From contig NC_047078.1 of assembly GCF_902459465.1 (NCBI RefSeq), forward strand, positions 2,217,691-2,281,690: a stretch of 64,000 bases of DNA, written 5' to 3'. This document shows, in pieces, positions 43,301-52,914 of the stretch. The notes beneath the pieces were generated by a model, which did not search any database, was not told the origin of the DNA, and was given only the letters and a program-made list of their open reading frames with translations. The translations under genes were made by a program, and so were the position numbers. The stretch's first letter is position 1; each line of letters opens with the position of its first letter. Source of the DNA: Asterias rubens (Eukaryota; Echinodermata; Asteroidea; Forcipulatida; Asteriidae).

Positions 43301-46300
43301 CATTGTCCCAAGTTGCCTCTGAGAGTTATCAGGGCTGTATCCATAGCCACAAATCAGACAGATCCAAACTACAAAATTTTTCATACACAGTAAATAGGAG
43401 TTAATGATGTTCCGCAATGTTTTCTATTCTGTAGTATCAATTCAGAACAGACAGTAATGGACAGAGTCAAGTAACGTATCGAGTCGTCCAAGTTGATCCC
43501 GATGCAAATAACAGTAATCCCGCAGTCAATGTAGTCACGACAACATCATTCCCTCAAGGTGCCCAAGCAGTTACCCAGGTTAGTAGCCTCTCCCCGGCTC
43601 CCTTCCCCACCCTCCTTTGACGCATCATCCCTTAACAGTAGCGAGGCAGCGACCAAAGTTGATATTGTCCAGCAAAAGGAGTAACCCTGGTTCAGCCCTA
43701 CAAGTAGGTGGCAACGACCTCTGGACAAAAATAATTGTAGCCCACACCTTGAAGTGGCCTTCAGGCCTTGTGTGTCTGGCGACTTGCATAAAATAAAAGA
43801 AGATGGATTGCATATGACGTCATTGACCACCATCTCTGATGACAAACAATACACGCGTGTGCGTGCTGCGCACGACTCTCAGCCAATGATAGCCTTTCAA
43901 GCGTGCACAACTCATCAGTGCACGGGGGCTATATCCCTTAAGTTCCCCTCTCCTTCTCCCATTCCTCCCCCTTCCCTTCACCCTTAAGAGTCCATCGTGG
44001 TATCAAATGACTCGTACAGAAAGGCCCAGAGCGGCTGCAAATGGCCGTAAGGCTTTACCTACTTCCAATTTCGGTAAAATCTACTCTGCGATAGTAGAAT
44101 GCAAGACAAGTTCTGTTTAAGGAACAAAACCTACCTAGCAAGTAGATGATGTTACCGCAAACCAGTTTTACATTGATACTTCACCTTACAATGCCTCAAA
44201 TCCCATTGACTAGAGTGTTCATTACACAATGACTTTTTTATCTAACAAACATGTTATCTTAGATTAGTCAAAGATCCAAACCACTTAATCACCTATTCTT
44301 GTATGAAAATCCCATCTCATTAAAAACCAAAACCTCATCTGCGATATCTCCGCTATAGGCCTTTCGGGAAAAGCCCAATTATGTTGATGGACGGACATTT
44401 TCCTGCCAAATTACAGTCAACATGGTGATTCATAACAACATGCTCCACCCAACCACTGATCTGCCACTGGAGAAATTTACACTTTTATTTTGCTCTCTTT
44501 GAAAGCTGGGATCATAAGTTTCTTTCCTTCTGTCAGTGGTTGAGTCAGGGAGGTCGGGTTGGCGTAGTGCTCTTTTTCCTTGCCTTCCACTTCTAGGACT
44601 CTGGTTCGAATCACTCTGGGGGTATACTAAGTGAATTGGGTTTTGAGTCCCTACCTGACTGCGTCGGTTTTCTCTAGAGTAATTCTATTGGGGTTTTCTT
44701 CGAAATCTAGAATTGGAACTTTCTTCCTTTCTTTTCCTCTCTCCATTGGGTTCTTGGCTACTACAGTAATCAAGTTTGCTTTTCTGAGACTCCTTGGCTT
44801 CACAACAAGACTAAATTAAAGGAACACGTTGCCTTGGATCGGTCGAGTTGGTCTTTGAAAAGCGTTTGTAACCGTTTGTTATAAAATGCATATTGGCTAG
44901 AAAGATGATTTAAAAGTAGAATACAATGATCCACACAAATTTGCCTCGGAATTGCGTGGTTTTCCTTTAACTTTGCGAACTAAAAAGGTCGGCCATTTAT
45001 GGGAGTCAAAAATTTGACTCCCATAAATGGACGACCGCGTTAGTCGACGAGTTAAAAGGAAAACCACGCAATTTCGAGTGATACTTGTGTGGATCATTAT
45101 ATTCTACTTTTAAAAATATCTTTCTAATTATATGCATTTTATAACAAACGCTTTTCAAAGACCAACTCGATTGATCCAAGGCAACGTGTTCCTTTAAGTA
45201 AAATGGAACTGGAGAAATGTGGGCGGGTCCATGGTGTACTTGTCTTGCTTTGAACACAGGAGTCAGAAATTGGTTTAATTTGTGTCATGAGTAATGGGTT
45301 TGAAATAGCCACTGACCCACTGGTTGGAGGCCAAAAGTTTTGGCATAGGTCAGTAACCCTTCATCAGCTGAACAAGAGTGAAATGCCCACTGGAAAGTTG
45401 GCCAGTACCAAGTAGTTTAAGGTTTGGGCCAGTAAACCAACAAGTGAACATGTCCAGTCAGGGCGTGAAATACCTACTAGATCACAGGGCCCAATTTCAT
45501 AGAGTTGCTAAGCAAAAATCATTGCTTAGCATGAAATTTCTTCCTTTGAAAAACAGGTTTACCAACCATATTTCCATTTGTTGCATATTGTTTGTTACTG
45601 GTATTTAGTTGCTGTTTGCTTAATCACGCGGAAATTTGGTTGGTAATCCTGTTATTGTCAAGGAAGAAATTTCATGCTTAGCAAATTTTATGTGCTCAGC
45701 AGCTCTATGAAATTGGGCCCTGGGCCCTTTTAACAGTGGACCAGTATAAGTCCGTTAACCAAATAAGTCCAGTCAGGACCTGAAATACCCTAGCCACTGC
45801 CCAAATTTTGATAGTTTTAGCATTGTGCCAGACCAGCCGGGGCCCTAAAATACAAAAAGAACGCGAGTGTGAAGGACCCAACCGAAAGTAAACAAAAGAG
45901 CGAAAAAACAGTTAAAATTTCAGAGATAACTTTAAGTCATCATTCTATTTGGATATGTGTGCTATTTAAGAGTCTCACAAAAATTTTGTTTCTACCTTTG
46001 AAGTACTGTGGAGAACCACCCCCCCCCCCCTTCTTTGGGAAAACGAGATTTTTATTTAGGAGATTTTGGACAATACATAGGAAATCTGCCTTTCCCGTCT
46101 AAATATAGCTGTGTGATGCCTCATAGGAACTCCCGGGCTTATCTTGAAGGCATCCAAGACAGATTGAAGACTAGTTTCCTACAAGATTAGTTCTAATGAG
46201 TCATACTTCATTCTTGATATGTTTTATTGAGGAACAGCAGCTTTAATTGTTGTTAAACTGGATGAAGATACTTCATGTTTTTAAACTCCATCGGCCAATC

Positions 46301-49002
46301 TTGTCCCACTGTGTGTGGCCATTACAAGTTTATTGATAAAATGAATGTCACTTGGGCAAAATCTCAATTGTTTACAATTATGGTGGGTGCGTTCGTTTAG
46401 CTTCCCTGGGTCGACCCCGGTCTGCCCCGGTACGTTCAAATAGCTTTGAATGGGCTCACCCGGGTCAGCCCCCAGTGCCCTGCTGGTGGAGTGGGTCACT
46501 TGGGGGTGACCTGAGGTGCATGCCGTCACCACGGGAGGGCGAGTGTGATCGTTTGATTAGCTCTTGTCAGGGGCTCACCCGAGTGATTGGACCCCCAGTA
46601 ATTGGAGGTGAAGTCTTGTTCTCAGGGTTTCTTGGTTGATTTGGCAAATGTATTACAGTAGATGATGGAATTAAGCCTGGCCATTCAACTTTGGAACGAT
46701 GTTTGTACATGTAGATGGTATACATGGTATAGGGTAGATAAACCAAGAGATATTTTAAAAACATTAATGAGTAAAAGATACTTTTGCATAATCAAGTATT
46801 TAAAAATAGTAGGGGTAACTTTGTAGGTAGAGGGTTTTATGCAGTGCTTTTTCACAATCAAATAAGGTCACACGAGGCAATTTACAGGCAACCAGTTCCA
46901 GGCAATCTCAAAAAGAAAAGGCGTATTCACATTTGAATATTCACATACCTTTCTTGGGGCTCGTTAGACATTGTTTGAAATATTACACATGCTATCAAAG
47001 TGATGCGGTACACGTAGCATGCAGTGCAGTTGGTTGCCTCCAAGCTGCCTGTAAAAGTTGCCTCGTGTGACAAGGTCCTTAAGGCCAAAACCAAAAAGTG
47101 CCGCTATTTCTTGTCACTGGTGTAATTTTTCTACCATTTTTTAATGCCGTTTCTCCTGATGTCGTTCAGGTCATCCAGAGTCCGTTTAGTAATGGAGACA
47201 GCCCGACATCGGATAACCAATCTGGTGAGACGAGATTCACGTACTTCCCAACGTCGGCCGTCGCTACCGACCCTACCGTCATCACCCAGCAGACAGAGTC
47301 GACGTTAGCCAACGCTAACCCAGCTGGAGGTAAGGCTCAATCCTCGTACCCCCCTCACACATTTGTCACAGGGCTCGAGATTAACTCTGGACCACAGGCA
47401 TGAGGCCAGTGATTTTATCGCAGGTCCCTGTAAACAGCCGACATGACAAGTCCAGCAGTCTTGTTTTTGTGTTCAAATGTTTACTTTCTGTTTGATAATC
47501 ATGGCCTGTTATTAGTATGCTTTGTTTGTAACAACCAACTATGTCATTTATTCACAGGTCAGTTCTACGTGATGATGTCACCGCAAGATGTCCTCCAAGG
47601 AGCTGCACAGAGAACAATAGCTCCTCGAACTCATTCCTTTGCTCCGTAAGTTTTAATTCTTTATCAAAGCTCTCCAACATCATACCCCCTTTGTCACTGG
47701 GCCATTTAATTCATTTCTTAAACCATCTCAGCTCCCTGGGGAGTATACAGCTATAAACACGTGCTTTTAAGTCCAAATAATTTCAGTTTCTCAAACTGCT
47801 TTTGGTTTGTCTCTGCATGTTGTTCTTGATTTGTGTGTTCAATTTATTCCAACAGTAGAATCGACGGAGCACGTACTGCAAGAGCTGAACCCACTGTGAA
47901 CTTTTAAATCATTTCAATTTCTGTGTCTCAGAACACTTTATTTAGTCTGTCTATGATTATTATTATTTTTTTTTCTTCTCTTTATTCCAACAGTAGAATC
48001 GACGGAGCACGTACTGCAAGAGCTGAACCCACTGTGAACTTTTAAATCATTTCAATTTCTGTGTCTCAGAACACTTTATTTAGTCTGTCTATGATTATTA
48101 TTATTTTTTTTTCTTCTCTTTATTCCAACAGTAGAATCGACGGAGCACGTACTGCAAGAGCTGAACCCACTGTGAACTTTTAAATCATTTCAATTTCTGT
48201 GTCTCAGAACACTTTATTTAGTCTGTCTATGATTATTGTTATTTTTTTTTCTTCTCTTTATTCCAACAGTAAAATCGACGGAGCACGTACTGCAAGAGAC
48301 GACAGACGAAGAGCGACACATAATGAAGTGGAACGAAGAAGACGAGACAAGATAAATAATTGGATTGTCAGACTTTCAAAACTCGTGCCTGATTGCGCAA
48401 CGGACCAGTCCAAGTCACAGGTATGCAGCCGTTTTTTTACAAAGAGATTTTGAGTTGAACAAAGAATAAATTTACTAGTGCAGGATTTGAACAAAGGACC
48501 TCTGGATTAATTGCCGGCGCTCAACCAACTGAGCTGTTCTAGCCCTATGTTGGCAGTTTCCCTTTTTTGGCAGTATCTTTGTTTTGGGGGTGTCAATCAC
48601 AATCAGCCTGTGACTGCCGTATTGCCAGGCATCGTACCCAAGTTTACGATACAACCTGGGAAGCGGCAGCCAGGGGATCGCCCTAAGGGTTAAATTTTCC
48701 CAGTAGGTATAAATTGACTTGTCCAGTTGATCTGAATATTTTTGCTGATTGCTGACTTTTTGTTTGTTCTTTTAATCCAGAGCAAAGGTGGTATTCTCTC
48801 AAAAACCTGCGACTTCATCAATGAATTAAGATCCTCCAACGCACGCATGGCAGACACGGTGAAAGAGCATGAGCGCGTCTCCGTCGATAACGAGTTACTA
48901 CGGCAACAGGTGGAAGAGCTTAAGAATGAGAACACATTGTTGAGGACACAGTTACAGCAACACGGCATTGAGATAGTGAGTGTAGCAATGGACAATTCCT
49001 AA
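37326..49002 (+). CDS. USF2: upstream stimulatory factor 2 (USF2), bHLH-leucine-zipper transcription factor
   Basis: Eight exons, all phase-consistent: 37326..37357, 41709..41752, 42434..42504, 43435..43578, 47170..47329, 47558..47645, 48270..48420, 48781..49002; 303 residues. It binds CACGTG E-boxes as a dimer. The N-terminus MDMLEQALEPSGHDK closely resembles vertebrate USF2, favouring USF2 over USF1. Then come YQFRTDSNGQSQVTYRVVQV, the USF-specific region FYVMMSPQDVLQGAAQRTIA, the basic region and helix-loop-helix (HNEVERRRRDKINNWIVRLS), SKGGILSKTCDFINELR, and a leucine zipper (NELLRQQVEELKNENTLLRT). The start is the first ATG of exon 1; a second ATG lies two codons later. The intron before the bHLH exon holds three near-identical decoy copies of that exon's 5' end. 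Confidence 0.95.
37358..38468. other. USF2 intron 1, first part
   Basis: No exon or clear repeat recognised; several A/T and C runs. Confidence 0.4.
38469..38878 (-). repeat. foldback MITE family A, copy 8
   Basis: TTAAAGACACTGGACACTAT at the left; GTGTCCACTGCCTTTAA at the right; central palindrome near 38672-38712. It carries a small duplication of CAATAGTATTGG at the left end and a C run near the right end. Confidence 0.88.
39034..39276 (+). mobile_element. LINE (non-LTR retrotransposon) ORF2 C-terminal fragment
   Basis: Encodes RLAGHSYRNTKEPVSQLI, TWSPEHGRRNRGRQKAQLDR, DVIARDIG and a DRQGWASL end. This follows the pattern R..GH..R...W.P..G.R.RGR......D......DR..W that follows the reverse transcriptase in many animal LINEs. 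Only about 80 residues remain, with no RT core, so it is a dead 5'-truncated copy in USF2 intron 1. Confidence 0.7.
39480..39500 (+). repeat. G21 homopolymer
   Basis: An uninterrupted run of 21 G. It may form unusual structure or reflect an imprecise read length. Confidence 0.8.
39905..40262. mobile_element. large foldback element with hammerhead-like core
   Basis: Left arm (GGGTACAACCATGAGTAAAA, TCTCTTTTGAAGGAGTGGTG, GTCTCGACGTTTCGAACAGT) and right arm (ACTGTTCGAAACGTCGAGAC, CACCACTCCTTCAAAAGAGA, CCCATGGTTGTATCC) are inverted. The centre repeats TCTCCTGAAGACGAGCAGAG twice. Fragments of the same family occur at about 17405-17500 and at 62565-63060. Confidence 0.8.
40339..40453. repeat. short foldback element
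   Basis: GAATTGGCGGCTACGGCTA and TAGCCGTAGCTGTAGCCGCTAATTC are inverse arms. Confidence 0.75.
40698..41000. repeat. ~155-bp tandem duplication
   Basis: AACCAATCACCCC...AAGTGAGCACAG is followed by a second copy beginning near 40853. Both contain TTGGAGGTGGGTTGTAATGA and CACTTCCTGTAGTAATAAGT. Confidence 0.8.
41709..41752 (+). CDS. USF2: USF2 exon 2
   Basis: Phase 2 in, phase 1 out: (S)GHDKSDQELQGKDD, which aligns with the SHDK segment of vertebrate USF2. Acceptor TTCTTTTGCAG, donor ACG|GTAAGT. Confidence 0.9.
41880..42025. repeat. GGGCACCAAGGCA repeat fragment
   Basis: CACCAAGGCATTTTTTCCTT, TTTCTACTGGAGC and GGCAATGACCAGGGGGCATG also occur at 62050-62155, and inverse fragments at 50050-50170. 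Confidence 0.6.
42434..42504 (+). CDS. USF2: USF2 exon 3
   Basis: Phase 1 in, phase 0 out: GDMGSASDDPTVIANSGAFS, ending ADNI. Matches the AVAI...AAFGDHNI region in position. Confidence 0.9.
42597..42979 (-). repeat. foldback MITE family A, copy 9 (left end lost, right end doubled)
   Basis: Starts inside the family at AATTGTCAAAGACCAG; the central palindrome is compacted (GAGACCTCACGTGTGAGGTC). The right end appears twice: CCAATAATGTCCACTGCC then CCAAAAGTGTTCAGTGCC. Confidence 0.82.
43160..43302. repeat. GGCAGCAGACTTACC foldback MITE, copy 2
   Basis: GGTGGCAGCAGACTTACCAG and CTGGTAAGTCTGCTGCCACC are perfect inverse arms around about 60 bp. Confidence 0.9.
43435..43578 (+). CDS. USF2: USF2 exon 4
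   Basis: 48 codons, phase 0 in and out: YQFRTDSNGQSQVTYRVVQV, a segment nearly invariant in USF proteins, then an Asn/Thr-rich linker ending AQAVTQ. Confidence 0.95.
43655..43800 (+). repeat. SINE-like retroposon, copy 2
   Basis: Same family as 2166-2350, with the GTGTGTCTGGCGACTTGCAT AAAATAAA 3' end. Confidence 0.65.
44101..44176 (-). repeat. solitary copy of the 76-bp unit
   Basis: GCAAGACAAGTTCTG...AACAAAACCTACCTAGCAAG TAGATGATGTTACCGCAAAC is the inverse of one unit of the 15689-16452 array, with several differences. Confidence 0.65.
44546..44810 (+). repeat. tRNA-derived SINE
   Basis: A-box-like TCGGGTTGGCGTAGTGCTC and B-box-like ACTCTGGTTCGAATCACTC, followed by a body with GAGTCCCTACCTGACTGCGT. 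Confidence 0.55.
44816..45197. repeat. near-perfect 380-bp palindrome, foldback family C
   Basis: TTAAAGGAACACGTTGCCTT...GGCCATTTATGGGAGTCAAA is inverted from TTTGACTCCCATAAATGG to AAGGCAACGTGTTCCTTTAA with essentially no loop. A left-arm-only copy is at 57042-57245. Confidence 0.93.
45487..45722. repeat. GGGCCCAATTTCATAG foldback, copy
   Basis: GGGCCCAATTTCATAGAGTT ... AGCTCTATGAAATTGGGCCC, with inner arms GCTTAGCATGAAATTTCTTC / GAAGAAATTTCATGCTTAGC. Confidence 0.88.
45723..46383. other. USF2 intron 4, remaining sequence
   Basis: A C-run at about 46019; no exon or clear repeat otherwise. Confidence 0.4.
46384..46590 (+). repeat. copy of the 3020-3280 element, right end missing
   Basis: GTGCGTTCGTTTAGCTTCCC TGGGTCGACCCCGG..., CAGCCCCCAGTGCCCTGCT and TTGTCAGGGGCTCACCCGAG match the element at 3020. 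Confidence 0.75.
46865..47080. repeat. CACACGAGGCAA foldback, copy 2
   Basis: GGTCACACGAGGCAATTTAC AGGCAACCAG at the left; GCCTGTAAAAGTTGCCTCGT GTGACAAGG at the right. Confidence 0.85.
47170..47329 (+). CDS. USF2: USF2 exon 5
   Basis: Phase 0 in, phase 1 out: VIQSPFSNGDSPTSDNQSGE, TRFTYFPTSAV..., matching VIQ.PFSNG and the YFP motif of USF2. Confidence 0.95.
47558..47645 (+). CDS. USF2: USF2 exon 6: USF-specific region
   Basis: Phase 1 in, phase 2 out: GQFYVMMSPQDVLQGAAQRT, then IAPRTHSFAP. This is the USF-specific activation region. Confidence 0.95.
47848..48261 (+). repeat. three 138-bp decoy copies of the USF2 bHLH exon 5' boundary
   Basis: TTATTCCAACAG followed by TAGAATCGACGGAGCACGTA occurs with exon-like starts at 47856, 47994 and 48132, and the genuine exon 7 starts at 48270: spacing is exactly 138 bp each time. 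Each copy holds a full acceptor and about 29 nt matching the exon (one mismatch), then diverges into CTGAACCCACTGTGAAC and an in-frame TAA. Copies are near-identical to one another. Confidence 0.93.
48270..48420 (+). CDS. USF2: USF2 exon 7: basic region and helix-loop-helix
   Basis: Phase 2 in, phase 0 out: PKIDGARTARDDRRRATHNE, VERRRRDKINNWIVRLSKLV, PDCATDQSKSQ. The E, R and H/N residues that contact the E-box (HNEVERRRR) are present. Confidence 0.96.
48470..48700 (-). repeat. tRNA-derived SINE
   Basis: On the minus strand: AGCTCAGTTGGTTGAGCGCC (A box) and GAGGTCCTTTGTTCAAATCC (B box). The 3' part GGAAGCGGCAGCCAGGGGAT also occurs at 60178-60200. Confidence 0.7.
48781..49002 (+). CDS. USF2: USF2 exon 8: helix 2 and leucine zipper
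   Basis: SKGGILSKTCDFINELRSSN, then heptad leucines in DNELLRQQVEELKNENTLLR, TQLQQHGIEIV and stop. A GTGAGT lies within the last codons, but the frame through to TAA matches the known C-terminus in length. Confidence 0.96.
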   Translation, partial: SKGGILSKTCDFINELRSSNARMADTVKEHERVSVDNELLRQQVEELKNENTLLRTQLQQHGIEIVSVAMDNS

Positions 49003-50725
49003 AACAAACGAAAAAACGTAGAAACCATCCGTGCGTTTTTTTGTATTTATAAACACACATCTTGAGGTTGCCATAATGTGTCTGTAGCCCTGACTGCAAT
49101 GTTCATTATAGCATTGAGAAGTGAAAAGAAACCAGGCTATTTGCGCTTCCACTGTCTCAGGCTAGGTCTGTATGGAAGACAAACTCTTAAAGAAGATGAT
49201 TGCACTGCGATCAAGAGGTCGATTTCAGGTGGCGTTCTCAAGGAGCAAATAAGTGTCCATTGAAGATGAACTGCTACACCATATCTTGTAACTATTTATT
49301 TAAGGTCCTCTCCTCTTTTCACTTACTCAGATTTGTTATCATACAGTTCAATTTTAGGGGCACATTTTGTTTTCAGTGAAGGTTTTATAGACTCTCCCCA
49401 TCAGAGTAACAACAGGGCATCTGTATTTGTAATGCTAGCGGATAAAAGTGATTAAAAAGTCCATGAAATGGATCCACCAGTCTGATGTTTCAAAGATAGT
49501 TTCACAAGTAGAAACATTCCTGCTCCACGTCTGATTTGAAAGATTCTTTGACAGAAGATCTGAAGGGGACATGAACACCATGTCAGTGTAAATATTAAGT
49601 TTTATGAAACGTTATTAAAAGGAAAAGTTATTGTTTACACAAGCTAATTTAGAATTTCACTGGAAGGTAATGGAACTTTGTCGTCCGGTGTTGGCGGAAA
49701 AATAGTTACACTTTTGTTGTTTTACCTTCTCAAATTTCGAAATAATTCCTGGTTTTATTGGGTTGAAATGACAGCTCTTTCAACAGTTCAAAGAAAATCC
49801 TTTTCCAGATAGGCATCCACTATATAAACATGCAATTATTTCTAATGTAAAGTTTGTACTCCTAACATTTACTGTCTCATGCATGGGTCCAATCTCATAA
49901 AGCTGTTAAGCAGAAAATACTGCTTCACATATATTTATTTGCTAAGCAAATGTAATTTAACTTAATTTTAAACCTATTTTTTTGTTAAGCAATAATTTTC
50001 TGTGCATAGCAAGTTATTGTGCTTACAGGCTTTATGAAGTTGAGCCCTGTTGCCCTTTAGTGGAGATAGTGGAGGCAATGTCATCGTTGCCCCTGGTCAT
50101 TGCCTTGGTGCCCCACAAGTAGAATATTCCTCATAGAGGTGCCCTTAACCAAGGATAATGACTTGGGGTTCCTGCCGTCGATTTCACAAAACTCTTCTTA
50201 ACTCAAGACTAATCTTAGGACTTAGGACGAGTCCCAACCCGGCACTGTAGCATGCAGACCTTAAGATTAGTCCTAAGTTAGAAAGAGTTACTCGTCCTAA
50301 CTCGAGATAAGACGAGTCCTAACTCTTTGTGAAATTGACGGCTGGCCCTTTAAAAACCAAAGCATCAAGCTTATATGTTTACTTTTGTTTTCATAAAAAC
50401 AAACGATTCAAAAAGGTTGCAGCTTTTTTAATACATTTGTTCAGGGTGTATTGATCATTTTCCAAGTTTAAATGGGTTTTTCTTTTAGAATAATGTGTGT
50501 CTCTGTTGATCTTTTTAAATCTGGATAAGAACAATTAGTGTACCACTCCCACTTGTACATGTGCTTTTTGCTTTAATAGAATTTAATTTCAAAATGAAAG
50601 ACTGTCACTGCCTGCGTTCGATCTCGACAATAGTAATTATTTCTGGTAAAACTTTCTGTTTTCCCCCATGTTTATTTATAAGTAAATTGATGAAATAATT
50701 GAGTTTTTAGTATACATTGAATAAA
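49003..50725 (+). other. USF2 3'UTR with AATAAA at 50720
   Basis: A 1.7-kb stretch without coding potential, ending at AATAAA (50720-50725). It contains repeat fragments: a GGGCCC/TTAGCA-type foldback at 49886-50047, GGCACCAAGG-type inverse fragments at 50050-50170 and a TTAGGAC foldback at 50177-50342. Polyadenylation at 50720 is inferred; earlier use is possible. Confidence 0.55.
50177..50342. repeat. TTAGGAC foldback
   Basis: GCCGTCGATTTCACAAAACT ... CTTTGTGAAATTGACGGC are inverse ends around TCCTAAGTTAG motifs; related to 14092-14424. Confidence 0.8.
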
Positions 50726-50775
50726 GCAACTGTACAGAGTATTGTTAAATTTTGTGTTTACAATGGAGTCTGTAA

Positions 50776-50778
50776 TTC

Positions 50779-50808
<30 letters not shown>
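50776..50808 (+). repeat. (ATCA)n microsatellite
   Basis: About eight ATCA units just after the USF2 polyadenylation signal. Confidence 0.85.
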
Positions 50809-50810
<2 letters not shown>

Positions 50811-51019
50811 TTAAATTTATAAGGTGCTAATCCAACAGTTGTTGCTCATAGCGCCGTACAGTAGGCTTTTGAAAAAAGATGAGATTTAAGCAAAGTTTTG
50901 ACATTTTCTGATGAAGAAGATTGCCTGATGTTCTGAGGAAGATGATTCCACATCCTACATTCTATTCCACATCCTAGGTGCTGCAATAGAAAAGGCACGA
51001 TCCCCCAACTGTGTTAAAA

Positions 51020-51202
51020 ATAATCAGATGCTTGATTTCGAGACCTCAATTTATCAAAATCAAATTCGTGGAAAGTTGCTTCTTTCTCGAAAACTATGTC
51101 AATTCAGAGGGAGCCGTTTCTCACAATGTCTTATATATACTACCAACCTCTCCCTATTAAATAATTATTTTGAGTAATTATTACCAATAGTGTCCACTGC
51201 CT
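51020..51202 (-). repeat. foldback MITE family A, copy 10 (truncated)
   Basis: Begins at the central palindrome (GATGCTTGATTTCGAGACCT) and ends CCAATAGTGTCCACTGCC; the left half is missing. Confidence 0.82.
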
Positions 51203-51204
51203 CT

Positions 51205-51610
51205 GCGGCACTGGACACTTTTTGCGAAATTGTTGTTATTCTCACTTGGTGCATTGCAACATTCTATTCAATTCAATTTTAAAAACTGTAATCATCCTTT
51301 GCAGGCAATTACAACAGCATAAACATACAATAACAAACCTGTGAAAATTTGGGCCCAATTGGTCATCGAGGTTGCAAGAGACTACAGAAAGAACATAAAA
51401 GGCTTCAGGCATGAAGTGAAGTATTTTATCAGATTCAATTATTTTAGTGAGAAGTTACCCCCTTTAAAACTAAAACTATTTTACTCCAGATGAGCGAGCC
51501 GTTTTCTCAAAATGTTTTATACTATCAACAGCTCTCCATTGCTCTTTACCAAGTAAGTTTCTAGCTAACTGTTAGTATTTTGAGTAATTACCAATAGTGT
51601 CCAGTGCATT
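51205..51610 (-). repeat. foldback MITE family A, copy 11 (diverged)
   Basis: GGCACTGGACACT at the left; CCAATAGTGTCCAGTGCA at the right; abuts copy 10. The centre has lost the palindrome. Confidence 0.75.
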
Positions 51611-52561
51611 TTCGGGAACACGTGGTATTTTTCCTTTTTTGAACTGACGTCATGCGCATTAGAAGAACGACGTCAGTCACTAATCGGTTAAGTTTCTACG
51701 TATCTCTGAGCTCGTATTAGCGGTCGTTTCAGTAAAAGAATCTACGCGATTTGTTTTATATCAACATGCGGTTATGGTGCAGGTAAATCTTTCATTGTAC
51801 TAAATTTAGCTTTTGCAATATGGGTTGACTACACAGGGTGTAGCACCTATAACATGTATAAACAAAAACAGCAAAATAATGAGCTTTAATAGTTAGTGGA
51901 CGTCTACGTTTACCGCAACGCCGCAACAAAGGGTTCCATGCATGATGTGTCCTTTTATGGAATTAATATTCTAAAACTCGTAGAATGCACTGACTGCGCT
52001 GACGTGTTTGCTTTGTGCTAAGCCTATTGTGACTTGGGTGGTTGAGAATGGAGGGAGTGGTAGCAAAATGAATGATTCTTGAATGCACTATAAATCACGC
52101 TCCATTGCTCGCTGAGCAGTGTCAGTGAGAAATTTTTAATGTCCTCAAAATAGTCATGACCTTCGTTGGTTCGGGTAATTTAGAAATTTGATCGTCACCT
52201 CTTCCTTTGAGAAATGGAAGACCTGCGCTATAATTTCCCCTGTACATGTATGTTCTGACCGCAAGATCTATAGCCCCTCCCCCTGACGTACCCCCAATTA
52301 ATTCATGGAACCATAGATGATGAAACTGATGATGAACGAATAAGCACAGCGCAGTATTTTTACCACAACAAACCGAAGTAATAAATTCTTGTTTGCAAAT
52401 TATAATTCTGCACCAACAAATCACCCTGTTTTACAATAGTTCATGTTTATTCATCAATTCTGTATTATATTATTATTGTCGTTGTCGGAACTGAGGAGGT
52501 CGGCAGTTAACAAAGACAGACAAAGGCTGTTGATCTACATTTGGTCATGAGGGAAAGAAAG
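51611..52561. other. upstream region of the IkB-like gene
   Basis: Contains CACGTG at 51619-51624 and TGACGTCA at 51645-51652, more than 1.1 kb from the start codon. No gene supported. Confidence 0.4.
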
Positions 52562-52571
52562 GGAAAACCCC
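52562..52571 (-). promoter_or_regulatory. kB-type site GGGGTTTTCC
   Basis: The minus strand reads GGGGTTTTCC, a full match to the kB consensus GGGRNWYYCC, 243 bp upstream of the IkB-like ATG. A CCAAT box at 52617-52621 lies between it and the gene. Confidence 0.5.
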
Positions 52572-52814
52572 TAAAAAATCCCATGTTGTGAATTATTCAT
52601 GAGGTTGGCGCAATGGCCAATCAGATGAGGCGCTTAGCTTGTATCTGCGTCATCACAAAACTGCAACATGCAAAAGCACAACCTGCTACAGTCTAGTACT
52701 GGATAGTTCCGTGTTTGGGCGTCTGAAAACAATTTTTTGTTCACTGATACATGTTTCGTATAGGTAGATTCTTTGGTTTTATATTAAGGCTAGTTCCGGT
52801 TGCAAAGCTTCATT

Positions 52815-52914
52815 ATGCCATCGGTACAAGTCACGAACAAGAAGGATTGGAGTACTGAAGTAAAAGACGAAAGGCTCAGCAGAGTCAAACAACAAAATAT
52901 TCCGGATAAAGTTG
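52815..52914 (+). CDS. IkB-like exon 1
   Basis: MPSVQVTNKKDWSTEVKDER, then LSRVKQQNIPDKV, and a phase-1 donor G|GTGAGT that fits the acceptor at 57768. The segment is charged, with no known motif. Confidence 0.7.

Noticed and set aside
48978-48984. GTGAGT near the USF2 C-terminus as a donor
   Set aside because: The frame through to the stop gives a C-terminus of the expected length and pattern; an extra exon is not needed.
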